57,066 bases of DNA from an uncultured Bacteroidales bacterium (lineage in GTDB: Bacteria; Bacteroidota; Bacteroidia; Bacteroidales; UBA932), in the NCBI GenBank assembly GCA_944326235.1, contig CALVDH010000018.1, forward strand, positions 1 through 57,066, given 5' to 3'. Below, piece by piece: positions 24,938 to 33,064 of the stretch. The notes under the pieces are model-generated. The model ran no database searches. It saw nothing but the letters and a program-made list of their open reading frames with translations, and was not told the DNA's origin. Both the position numbers and the translations under genes were made by a program. Position 1 is the stretch's first letter; each line of letters opens with the position of its first letter.

Positions 24938-25732
24938 TCACACCGCCACGGGAGCCTTTATCGCCGGCCAGGGGTCGTACCCCTCGAGGGTAAAGTCCCC
25001 GTAATCGAAGTCGAAGACCGAGCGGACATCGGGATTGAGAACCATCCTGGGCAGGGGACGCGGGGTGCGGGAGAGCTGCTCGCGCACCTGGTCGAAGTGG
25101 TTGAGATAGATGTGTACGTCTCCGAAAGTGTGCACGAAGTCCCCGGGAGTGTAGCCGCACTCCTGAGCCACCATCATGGTCAGCAGGGCATACGAGGCGA
25201 TGTTGAACGGCACTCCGAGGAAGACATCCGCACTGCGCTGGTAGAGCTGGCAGGAGAGCCGCCCGTCCGCCACGTAGAACTGGAAGAGGGTGTGGCAGGG
25301 AGGCAGGGCCATCCGGTCCACCTCAGCGGGATTCCAGGCCGAGACGATGTGCCGCCGCGAGTCCGGGCTGCGCTTGAGCGAGTCCAGCACCTGGGAGAGC
25401 TGGTCGATGGTCCGTCCGTCGGGAGCGGGCCAGGACCGCCACTGATGCCCGTAGACCGGCCCCAGGTCCCCGTTCTCATCGGCCCATTCGTCCCATATCG
25501 AGACCTTGTGGTCGTGCAGGTACTTGATATTGGTGTCGCCCTTGATGAACCACAGCAGCTCGTAGATAATCGAGCGCAGATGCAGTTTCTTGGTCGTCAG
25601 CAGGGGAAATCCCTCCGAGAGATCGAACCTCATCTGATAACCGAACACCGACTTGGTTCCCGTCCCCGTCCGGTCCGACTTGACCGTCCCGTGGTCCAGG
25701 ATATGCTGCAAAAGATCCAGATACTGCTTCAT
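24938..25732 (-). CDS. thyA: Thymidylate synthase
   Basis: 264 residues, the length of E. coli ThyA. Converts dUMP to dTMP using methylene-tetrahydrofolate and yields dihydrofolate for DHFR. Visible: RTGTGT near residue 21, [19 protein letters not shown], the active-site Cys146 in [32 protein letters not shown] for dUMP binding, and the C-terminus IKAPVAV that closes over the site. In many genomes folA is adjacent; here it is 17 kb away. Good -7 box at 25756-25763. Confidence 0.97.
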   Translation of the reverse strand: MKQYLDLLQHILDHGTVKSDRTGTGTKSVFGYQMRFDLSEGFPLLTTKKLHLRSIIYELLWFIKGDTNIKYLHDHKVSIWDEWADENGDLGPVYGHQWRSWPAPDGRTIDQLSQVLDSLKRSPDSRRHIVSAWNPAEVDRMALPPCHTLFQFYVADGRLSCQLYQRSADVFLGVPFNIASYALLTMMVAQECGYTPGDFVHTFGDVHIYLNHFDQVREQLSRTPRPLPRMVLNPDVRSVFDFDYGDFTLEGYDPWPAIKAPVAV

Positions 25733-25755
25733 GGCTGTTTAAATTTTACGTCCGC

Positions 25756-25763
25756 CAAAGGTA
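25756..25763 (-). promoter_or_regulatory. Predicted -7 box of thyA
   Basis: TACCTTTG on the minus strand, 23 bases before the thyA ATG. Confidence 0.5.
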
Positions 25764-25774
25764 ATGAATTTCCA

Positions 25775-26788
25775 TTAAAAGTCTGACGGAAGCAGGAGGA
25801 CAATAGGCAGGTGGTCGCTCGCCCCTCCGTGCCACTGCGGCCCGTAGTATGTCCTGAACGGCTTCTGTCCCAAGAACTTCTCATCTTCCTCGAGCAGCAG
25901 CGGGTGAGAATATATCTCCATCCGGGCATCCTCCAGGGACGGGCTGATGAGGAAAAGGTCGATCAGCTCCCACCGGCCGTTGTACTTGAGGGTCCCCTCC
26001 CCTCTCTCATGCAGGGACAATCCCGGATTGAGCAGGCCCGTCCCCCGTTGCAGCGACACCACCGGAGGAGAGTCCGGAGTATCGTTGAAATCCCCCATGA
26101 CAATCACCGGCGGCAGCTCTCCGGAAACGGAGTCCCTGAGAGCCTCCACCACCCTCCGGAGAGTATCGGAGGCGGCCTGACGGAAAGGGCGGGAGTACTC
26201 CTCTCCGCCGAACTTCGAAGGCCAGTGATTGATGAAACAATGCATGGTATCAGGCTGCCCGCCAGGCAGATGAAGCCCGGCCGCTACATGGAGGATATCC
26301 CGTGTAGGCCGCTCTCTTCCTGTCAGCACTGCCCGGGCCTCCACCTCCAGGACGGTCATATATTCCTCCCGATATATGAACCCCACGTCTATCCCCCTGC
26401 TGTCCGGCGAGTCGCGGTGCACCACCCCATAGCCGAGCTTTGCCAGAGGTGTCTGCTCCGTCAGCTGCCGCAGCACCATCCGGTTCTCCACCTCCGCGAA
26501 GCCCACGGCCAGCGGCCAGTCCCCGTACCGGTCCCGCATCGACAGAAGAACCTTGGCGATAAGATTGCGCTTCACCAGAAATTTTTTCCAGGTCCAGTGC
26601 TTCTCTCCCGCCGGAGTGAACTCATCGTCGAGAGTCAGCGAATCGTCGAAAGGGTCGAAATAATTCTCCAGATTCCAGAATACCACGTACTGGCGGCTGC
26701 CCTTCTCCTGCCCGCACGCAGTCCAGCCGGAACACATCAGGCTCAACAGCAGGACCGGCACCGATACTTTACATCTCACGCTCATCAT
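25775..26788 (-). CDS. Exported endonuclease/exonuclease/phosphatase-family protein
   Basis: 337 residues. The signal peptide ends GWTACGQ and may be lipid-modified at the Cys. The metal-dependent EEP fold is marked by FWNLENYFDP, GFAEVENR (Glu metal ligand), FINHWPSK, VMGDFNDTP (Asp and Asn) and the closing GGASDHLPI (Asp-His pair). Exported members of this family act on nucleic acids or on phosphodiesters; the substrate here is open. A secreted nuclease for phosphate or nucleotide scavenging is plausible. The frame has two adjacent ATGs after a GAGGAG; the first is taken. It lies 42 bases upstream of thyA. Confidence 0.85.
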   Translation of the reverse strand: MMSVRCKVSVPVLLLSLMCSGWTACGQEKGSRQYVVFWNLENYFDPFDDSLTLDDEFTPAGEKHWTWKKFLVKRNLIAKVLLSMRDRYGDWPLAVGFAEVENRMVLRQLTEQTPLAKLGYGVVHRDSPDSRGIDVGFIYREEYMTVLEVEARAVLTGRERPTRDILHVAAGLHLPGGQPDTMHCFINHWPSKFGGEEYSRPFRQAASDTLRRVVEALRDSVSGELPPVIVMGDFNDTPDSPPVVSLQRGTGLLNPGLSLHERGEGTLKYNGRWELIDLFLISPSLEDARMEIYSHPLLLEEDEKFLGQKPFRTYYGPQWHGGASDHLPIVLLLPSDF

Positions 26789-26845
26789 GTCTCCTCGGAT
26801 TTTCCGCTAAGTTAGCAAAATTTCCACCGGAAACCGGGCCAATCG

Positions 26846-26880
26846 AAAAAAAACAGCCGGCCCCCTAAGAGACCGGCTGT
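26846..26880 (-). terminator. Rho-independent terminator downstream of the PpiD-like gene
   Basis: On the minus strand ACAGCCGG pairs with CCGGCTGT around a 12-base loop, followed by eight T. It starts 25 bases after the end of the gene at 26906-28999. Confidence 0.88.
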
Positions 26881-26905
26881 GTATGTGAAACGTATTGCTT
26901 TCGGT

Positions 26906-28999
26906 TTAGAAGAAGCGGGCGCGGTTGTCCACTATCTCACCCCTCTCGTTGAAGATGGCGGGGAGGTTGTTGACCTGGTAGGCCTCTATCTGGGCGGCGC
27001 GGATCTTGGCGTCGTCCTCGGTATAGAAGGCTCCGGTCTCGCGGTCGAGCACGTTGAAGACATATACTCCGATATTGCCTGCTACGGGACCGCTGATGAC
27101 TCCGGGCTCGGCACCTGCCACAGCGCCGATGAAGGCGGGCTCGGTGGATGTAGAGGTCATGCTGCCGAATGTGATGCCGTCACGGGTGCTGACCGTCTGT
27201 CCGAGAGCCTCGGCGATGGAGTTCATGTCTGTCAGGCCCTGAATCTTGGCGGCTACCTCGCCTTTTACCTTCTCTGCCCTCTTCTCATTGGTCAGGATGT
27301 AGCGGATGGAGGCGGCCACATTGTTTACAGGGGCATATCCGTCCTCACGGACAGCCTTGAGGGCCACTACGAAGAAGATATCGTTGTTGACGGTGATGAT
27401 CGGGGATACATCGCCCACCTTGGTCTTGTCATCGTAGATCCAGCGCACCACTTCCCTGACGTCCTCAAAACGGGAGAGCTGACGGGCGCTCTCGAGTACG
27501 TTGTTGGCGGGAACTACGGGAAGTTCCTCCTCGAGGGTTATCTTATCGAAGTTCTCTATCTTGCCCTCGCAGCGGGAAGCCAGGTCGTTGGCCTGTGCAT
27601 AGTAGTCCTGGAAGGTCTCCTTGCTTGCAAGAGCCTCCTTGGAGAGAATGGCGAGCTGCACTTTCTTCATCGGAGCCGTACGCTCGGTCACGCTGACGAT
27701 ATGCAGACCGTAATCTGTTTCCATCTTGGCTACAGCACCGGGTCTCATGCTCAGGACACCCTGCATGCCGGGAATCATGGATATCTGGGTCATCCAGCCG
27801 ATATCGCCGGGGTTGGCCACGTTGGGATTCTGGTCCAGGGAGTACTGTGCGGCCAGGGCAGAGAAGTCTCCGCCGTGGTTGAGCACGTTGATGAGGCTGT
27901 CAGCCAGCTCACCGGCATCGAAGGACAGAAGGATATGACGTACATACGCAGAGTCGGACATGTTCTTCACGTCGTTGACGCGGACTGCGTAGAAAGTATT
28001 GTCTTTCTGGAAGACAGGCATCACACCGGGCCTGCGGCTGAATGCAAACTCATCTACCTCGGGGAACTGGGCCGAAAGCTCGCCCTCCTTGAAGTAGTAG
28101 TCCTGCAGAGGGGTATCGGAGTTGAGTGAGAGGAAGCTCTTCAGGTTATCTGTCGTGGAGAACTCCTCGAACAGACCGTCGATCTCATCCTTGGCAGCCT
28201 GGATATCGGCCTCGGAGGGCACCACCTCGTATGCCACGAACTCGATGTCGCGGGAGGCTCTCTGACGGTAATTCTCCTTATGGGCGTTGTAGTAGTCCTG
28301 AACTTCCTTGTTGCTTACCTGGATAGTGGAATCCACCTCGAAACCGAAGGGAACCAGCACGAACTCGACATTAGAGGATGTGTTGTTCTCCTCTATCTGC
28401 CTGCGGAGCTCGACAGGGGTGAGGACGTCGCTGCCGGTCAGGAGGGAAGTATATTTGATGAAATACTGCTGCGATGTCATGTTCTGCTGGAGGAAACTCC
28501 AGTACTGGGCCAGGTTGCCGGAAGCGTCACTGGGAATCGCGTGGATGAATTCCAGGAGTTTCTCCCTGCTGAAATTGCCGGAGGCATCGAGGAAAACCGG
28601 ATCATTGGCCAGTATGGGGGATATCTCCTTGCCCTGGCTGAGATCCACCAGCTCGTCCTCTCCTACCATGATGCCGGCTTTCTGCATCTCGGGAATGATA
28701 TACCACTGTGAGATGAGGTTCTGCCATGCAGTCTCGTTGATGGTCTGCATTGCCTCCTCGGACACAGACTGGCTTCCGGAAGTGAGGGTGTAGATGTTGG
28801 TATAATAGTCCACCTGCTGCTGGAACTCATTGTAACGGACTTTCTTGCCGTCTATCTTGCCCACGTCGTACTTGGAGGAGAAATAACTGAGTGTGGTCTC
28901 CAGAGTAGTGGGATCAATGATAAAAGATAACAGCGCCACCGCGATGAGCACTGTGATAAGAATACCGAGCTTAACTCGAATTTTCTCTAAAACTGCCAT
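26906..28999 (-). CDS. PpiD-like periplasmic foldase (SurA-N / parvulin)
   Basis: 697 residues. An N-terminal membrane anchor (about 11-28) is followed by a SurA/PpiD-type N-domain (VGKIDGKKVRYNEFQQQVDYY) and a parvulin peptidyl-prolyl isomerase domain at about 350-440 (YVRHILLSF, GGDFSALAAQYSLD, GDIGWMTQ). A second, more diverged parvulin-like part follows. It would assist folding of exported and outer-membrane proteins at the periplasmic face of the inner membrane. It ends the coaX-OMP-TPR-lptC cluster, 55 bases after lptC, with a strong terminator behind and a weak -7 box in front. Confidence 0.88.
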   Translation of the reverse strand: MAVLEKIRVKLGILITVLIAVALLSFIIDPTTLETTLSYFSSKYDVGKIDGKKVRYNEFQQQVDYYTNIYTLTSGSQSVSEEAMQTINETAWQNLISQWYIIPEMQKAGIMVGEDELVDLSQGKEISPILANDPVFLDASGNFSREKLLEFIHAIPSDASGNLAQYWSFLQQNMTSQQYFIKYTSLLTGSDVLTPVELRRQIEENNTSSNVEFVLVPFGFEVDSTIQVSNKEVQDYYNAHKENYRQRASRDIEFVAYEVVPSEADIQAAKDEIDGLFEEFSTTDNLKSFLSLNSDTPLQDYYFKEGELSAQFPEVDEFAFSRRPGVMPVFQKDNTFYAVRVNDVKNMSDSAYVRHILLSFDAGELADSLINVLNHGGDFSALAAQYSLDQNPNVANPGDIGWMTQISMIPGMQGVLSMRPGAVAKMETDYGLHIVSVTERTAPMKKVQLAILSKEALASKETFQDYYAQANDLASRCEGKIENFDKITLEEELPVVPANNVLESARQLSRFEDVREVVRWIYDDKTKVGDVSPIITVNNDIFFVVALKAVREDGYAPVNNVAASIRYILTNEKRAEKVKGEVAAKIQGLTDMNSIAEALGQTVSTRDGITFGSMTSTSTEPAFIGAVAGAEPGVISGPVAGNIGVYVFNVLDRETGAFYTEDDAKIRAAQIEAYQVNNLPAIFNERGEIVDNRARFF

Positions 29000-29034
29000 T
29001 TTATTTCAATTTACAACGTTCTGAAAATAGGGTG

Positions 29035-29042
29035 CGAAGATA
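29035..29042 (-). promoter_or_regulatory. Possible -7 box of the PpiD-like gene
   Basis: TATCTTCG on the minus strand, one mismatch to TAnnTTTG, 35 bases before the ATG. Confidence 0.3.
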
Positions 29043-29054
29043 GTAATTTTATTT

Positions 29055-29684
29055 TTATCTCCGGTATCTGGGCCCAATAAAATTAACTGTGTCCACGTAC
29101 CCGGTTCCAGTTGTGTCTTCGGAGACTATGCCGTAACTGTCGAAAACCTTGAGAAGGCGGGCGTTCCTTGCCCTCTCATCCGATTCCAGCCCGTAGCCCT
29201 GCATGAAGCCCTGAGGAGAGTACAGACGCACATGGCAGTCCGTGAAGATTCTCTGCCTCTCACGGTCCCAGTACAGGGTGTCGGTCATTATCTTCTGTCC
29301 TTCGAGATAATTGATAATCACCACATTGCCATAAGCAGACCACTTTTCGGTCTTTCCATGCACCGAGTGTTCTGCCTTATCTGACAATATCTGAGTCTCG
29401 AGCAGACCTTCCTCATTGTATGCCAGCACCTTGAAACCATCAGGGAAAAGCTCCACCGACTCTTCCTCACCCTTCTCGTACCTCTCCATCCTCGAAGCCA
29501 CGAGCCTCATCTGCATGACACCGTTCTCGGTCTGCGCCGCATCCATGTTCAGGACTACCTGGGTCGGAGCCTCCGATACCGAATCTATGTTCCTGAGCTT
29601 GTTGCCGCATGATACGACAATGGTAGCGGTCCATAGGGCCGCTACCATTCTGATAGCCGTGTAATGCGGTATTTTAAAACTCAT
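29055..29684 (-). CDS. lptC: LPS export periplasmic protein LptC
   Basis: 209 residues. The N-terminal hydrophobic segment ends in VVSC, so this phylum's form may be lipid-anchored. An OstA/LptC-type beta-jellyroll follows (VELFPDGFKVLAYNEEG, ILSDKAEH, KWSAYGNVVIIN, MTDTLYWDRERQRIFTDCHVRLYSPQGFMQGYGLESD). It hands lipopolysaccharide from the LptBFG extractor to LptA. Two bases separate it from the upstream TPR gene, so the pair is co-transcribed. The weak sequence conservation of LptC leaves some doubt, but the segment order and context fit. Confidence 0.85.
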   Translation of the reverse strand: MSFKIPHYTAIRMVAALWTATIVVSCGNKLRNIDSVSEAPTQVVLNMDAAQTENGVMQMRLVASRMERYEKGEEESVELFPDGFKVLAYNEEGLLETQILSDKAEHSVHGKTEKWSAYGNVVIINYLEGQKIMTDTLYWDRERQRIFTDCHVRLYSPQGFMQGYGLESDERARNARLLKVFDSYGIVSEDTTGTGYVDTVNFIGPRYRR

Positions 29685-29686
29685 TA

Positions 29687-31000
29687 CTATTTCTGGGTCC
29701 TTACAGTTGTGGATTCCCTCATACCGCCGCAGTTGATCTGGTAGCGGTCTCCGTCCACGATGTCATACATAAAGGCATCGGACTGCAGGGGATAGTACTG
29801 ACGGTAGGTTGCGATCTGCTTGTCCACATCCTCTGCCATAGCAGGATCGGCGTTCTTGGCCTTGAGCATGTAGTCGGTAGCGGCCCAGAAAGGAGCACGG
29901 GTCTCGATAGGGTTGCCCTCGCACTTGGTTACGCTCCAGATGGTGCCGATGAGATAGTAGGCCCTTGCCTCCCATGTAGCGGACTCGGCGGCCTTCTTGG
30001 CGGCGGCTACTGCGTCAGCCTTGCGGTCCAGTTTGGAGAAGAGATAGGTTGCGAGCTCAAAATAGTACTCGGCGTCCTTCTCCGCATCCGAATCCTCGAA
30101 GGCGATGGCCTCGTTCATATATTTGACAGCCTGGTCAGCGCCGTCAGGCAGAGAGGAGTAGAGCTGGAAGAGGAGGTGGGCCGAGTTGGATGAGGGATCG
30201 ACCTTGTACAGACCCTCCACAGCCTTAAGGAAGAGGTCCTCCTGAGTACATCCGGTGGAAGAGAAGAGTGTAACGATATTGGAAAGCACTGCCTCGTCCT
30301 CGGGTGCCGCTTCATAACGGGGCTGGAACACGGCCACAAGGTTCTCACAGCTGGCCACACCGCTGCCTGCAAAGAGGCTCTCCACGTCGGAGATGGCATT
30401 GTCCACCATATTGGAAGGCTTGGCGGCCTTCACGGCATCGAGGGTGGCTATACTCTTCTCGAATGCCGAGAACACGTCGGAGTCCATGAGTCTTCCGGAC
30501 TTGTAAAGCTGGATGGCATAGTCCACATATCTTACGGCCACAGTTGTGGAAGCCTTGTCCTTGGCCACGTCAAGGGCCTCGCCAAGAGCCTCGTATACCT
30601 GCAGCTCACTGCCGGGCTCGGCATAGTTCATCATATCGACCGCCTTGTTATTGGTAGCTGTAACGGCATATTTGGGATAGGTGTCTATTCTCATCTGATG
30701 GAGCATCATCAGGCTGTCCACGAGTTCCTTCTTCCTGATGGGGTTGTTGCGGAACTTGTTGATATCCTTCCTCAGAATCTTCATACCGTCGAGAAGCATG
30801 TTCTGGCTGGCTGTAGGAGGGCAGTACTTGATGGCGTTGCGCCAGTTGGGAGCGGCGTCATCAATGTTGTTCTGTTTCATGTACTGCATGTAGAAGGAGA
30901 GGTACTTGATACATTCCGCGCTGTCCGCGCCATATCTTCCCTGTCCGAAGACAAGAATGGACACAAATAATGCAACTGTTGCTAATAGAATACGTTTCAT
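29687..31000 (-). CDS. Secreted TPR-repeat protein
   Basis: 437 residues. A signal peptide (MKRILLATVALFVSILVFGQ) is followed by helical repeats throughout, for example ADAVAAAKKAAESATWEARA, and a polar C-terminus. No enzymatic motif. TPR proteins at this position next to lptC and an outer-membrane barrel are common in Bacteroidales and probably serve envelope assembly; the actual role is unknown. The ATG at 31000 is used because it starts the signal peptide; the frame is open to 31072, which would overlap the barrel gene. Confidence 0.8.
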   Translation of the reverse strand: MKRILLATVALFVSILVFGQGRYGADSAECIKYLSFYMQYMKQNNIDDAAPNWRNAIKYCPPTASQNMLLDGMKILRKDINKFRNNPIRKKELVDSLMMLHQMRIDTYPKYAVTATNNKAVDMMNYAEPGSELQVYEALGEALDVAKDKASTTVAVRYVDYAIQLYKSGRLMDSDVFSAFEKSIATLDAVKAAKPSNMVDNAISDVESLFAGSGVASCENLVAVFQPRYEAAPEDEAVLSNIVTLFSSTGCTQEDLFLKAVEGLYKVDPSSNSAHLLFQLYSSLPDGADQAVKYMNEAIAFEDSDAEKDAEYYFELATYLFSKLDRKADAVAAAKKAAESATWEARAYYLIGTIWSVTKCEGNPIETRAPFWAATDYMLKAKNADPAMAEDVDKQIATYRQYYPLQSDAFMYDIVDGDRYQINCGGMRESTTVRTQK

Positions 31001-31019
31001 ATGTTTAGAATTAATAATG

Positions 31020-32321
31020 TTAGTCATATCTGTATTTGACAAACCAGATGTCATGAAGATTAATATTGACAATAAAATTTACATATCTCTCCCTCACCAG
31101 GTTGTGTCTCAACGAACCCCTCTGTCCTATATCCACCGCCACGCTTACGGCATTGTACCATCTGAATATGGGGAAAGAGGCTCCGAATGTTATACCGAAG
31201 GCATTGACCTGATGACCGTTCAGCCTGACATACGACTGCTCGTAGTAGGCTCCGGCACGGTAGGTCACCCTCTTCATATAATAACGGATGTCGTACATGT
31301 TCGGAGTAAGTTCGAATCCGGCCTTGTACTGCCTCGATGTAGTGGCGTCGAAGTTGGTCCATGTGGCGGCGTCCGGAAACATGTCCCCGCGCCAGTTCTG
31401 CTGGATGTAGTCAGCTCCCACTGCCCATTTCCCGTTGACCCTGTAGGAAAGTCCCACTCCGAACTCGTCGGCTATGCGCAGGGTCGAGGAAGGAGTGTTG
31501 ATATTCAGGACTGTGTCGGCACCGGAGAAAGCGTACCGGGTAACCTCTCCGCTCATGGACGTCCCCAGGCGGTATGTACCGCCTATTACCAGCTGTGAGT
31601 TGTTCTTCTTGAAGGGCTGGATATACTGCAGGCCGAACTTGCCGCTGAACGCATGCACCTTATAATTCCATCCTGTGTAGATGGTGTTGTAGGCAGAGGA
31701 GGAGTTGAAAAGTACGTCATTGTGCTTGTTCATATACCCGAAATAGTATATACCCTGGGCACCCAGCGATATGCGGTCGAAGAACATCACGGACGCCCCG
31801 AGAAACAGCTGGTATATGCTGCCGGTACCGTACTGCTGATACTTTACGTCGCCCATATCGGCCTCTATATCGGTTGATGTCTCTGTGGACAGGAACTTGT
31901 ATCCGACATCGCTGAACGGGGCTATGCCCACTACGAAGGCCGAGGACCTGTAGATGGGAAATGTAAAGGCCACGTTCTGCATATTGAATACATTGTATGC
32001 CGACTTGGTGATGTTGTCACTGAAATAGGAGTTCTTCTCATTGACTCCGAAGTCGAACATAAACGAAAGAGTATCCCTGGCCGTGATGGCTGCGGGGTTG
32101 ATGAAATTGATAACACGGTTGTCCCTCATGCCGACACCTATGCCTCCCATGGAATAATTGTACGCGGTGCCCTCTGCGGCAATCTTGCCCACACCGAACA
32201 TCGAATATGGCGAATAGGAACCCAGAGCGTCTATCGTCTGTCCATGAAGCCATGAGAGCGGACAGAACAGGATAAAAGCCGCGGACATCACCTTCGCCAG
32301 GATTTCTTTCCCTTTATACAT
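31020..32321 (-). CDS. Outer-membrane beta-barrel protein (FadL/PorV-like)
   Basis: 433 residues. A signal peptide (cleavage near LHGQ) is followed by an N-terminal segment SYSPYSMFGVGKIAAEGTAY and SMGGIGVGMRDNRVINFINP. This last pattern (Gly-rich stretch, then Asn-Pro-Ala) is typical of the FadL/PorV-like barrels of this phylum. Many amphipathic strands follow and the protein ends DIWFVKYRYD. Role may be transport of hydrophobic substrates or assembly of surface proteins; not resolvable here. The start overlaps coaX by eight bases. Confidence 0.8.
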   Translation of the reverse strand: MYKGKEILAKVMSAAFILFCPLSWLHGQTIDALGSYSPYSMFGVGKIAAEGTAYNYSMGGIGVGMRDNRVINFINPAAITARDTLSFMFDFGVNEKNSYFSDNITKSAYNVFNMQNVAFTFPIYRSSAFVVGIAPFSDVGYKFLSTETSTDIEADMGDVKYQQYGTGSIYQLFLGASVMFFDRISLGAQGIYYFGYMNKHNDVLFNSSSAYNTIYTGWNYKVHAFSGKFGLQYIQPFKKNNSQLVIGGTYRLGTSMSGEVTRYAFSGADTVLNINTPSSTLRIADEFGVGLSYRVNGKWAVGADYIQQNWRGDMFPDAATWTNFDATTSRQYKAGFELTPNMYDIRYYMKRVTYRAGAYYEQSYVRLNGHQVNAFGITFGASFPIFRWYNAVSVAVDIGQRGSLRHNLVRERYVNFIVNINLHDIWFVKYRYD

Positions 32322-33036
32322 TCACTTGTGCAATTTTGGACAACCCCGTCAAAACAAGGTTACAAACTACAAATATCGGGCTTTTTAGCATCTTTGCAAA
32401 AAAAAGTGCGTCGCCGCCTGTAAAAATAACCCTGCTCCCTGGATTGTTGTTAATGTAGCGCTCCACTTCAAAGATTATGCCTAATACCACTCCGTTATTG
32501 ACTGCATCGGATGTATTTTTCCCGGCCTGGCCGCAAGGTACGGAAGCGTCCACCAGGGGCAGCCGTCCTGTAAACTGGTGAAGAGCACGCAGCCTCATGC
32601 TGAGACCGGGGGAAATATTCCCTCCTCGGAAGATTCCCGAAGCGGAAACAAAGTCCACTGTAATGGCTGTACCGAAGTCAAATATAATGCAGTCCTCCCC
32701 CGGAAACATGGACATCGCCCCCACTGCCGCGGCTATACGGTCGGAACCGAGTGTCTCCGGTGTACTGTAGTCCAGCCGCAGGGGCATGGGGGTGGATGCA
32801 TTCACCACAATGAGTTTACGGCATCTGTCCTTCAGCCACCGCTCAGGCTCCATGTCCCCGGCTGTTACGGATGACACGCAGATCACATCGGCAGGACCGT
32901 TCAGGGCCGTCTCCTCGTCCAGCGACCTGCGGAGTTCGGAGCGCGGAAGCCTCCGCACCGCCAGAAGCCCCTTTCCGTCGGAGAAAGCGGTCTTGCAGTG
33001 GGAAGAGTTGCCTATATCTATCAGTATATTCTTCAT
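32314..33036 (-). CDS. coaX: Type III pantothenate kinase
   Basis: 240 residues. Phosphorylates pantothenate, first step of coenzyme A synthesis; type III enzymes are not feedback-inhibited by CoA. ASKHA-fold motifs: LIDIGNSS at the N-terminus (phosphate 1), TLGSDRIAAAVGA, FDFGTAITVDFV (phosphate 2), GGNISPGLSMRLRALHQFTGRLP, NGVVLGIIFEVERYI and VIFTGGDA. It heads the barrel-TPR-lptC-ppiD-like cluster and has a -7 box at 33056-33063. Confidence 0.95.
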   Translation of the reverse strand: MKNILIDIGNSSHCKTAFSDGKGLLAVRRLPRSELRRSLDEETALNGPADVICVSSVTAGDMEPERWLKDRCRKLIVVNASTPMPLRLDYSTPETLGSDRIAAAVGAMSMFPGEDCIIFDFGTAITVDFVSASGIFRGGNISPGLSMRLRALHQFTGRLPLVDASVPCGQAGKNTSDAVNNGVVLGIIFEVERYINNNPGSRVIFTGGDALFFAKMLKSPIFVVCNLVLTGLSKIAQVNV

Positions 33037-33055
33037 TTCCTAAGGGAAAGGGCGG

Positions 33056-33063
33056 CAAATATA
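33056..33063 (-). promoter_or_regulatory. Predicted -7 box of coaX
   Basis: TATATTTG on the minus strand, 19 bases before the coaX ATG and just past the mfd stop. Confidence 0.5.
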
Positions 33064-33064
33064 A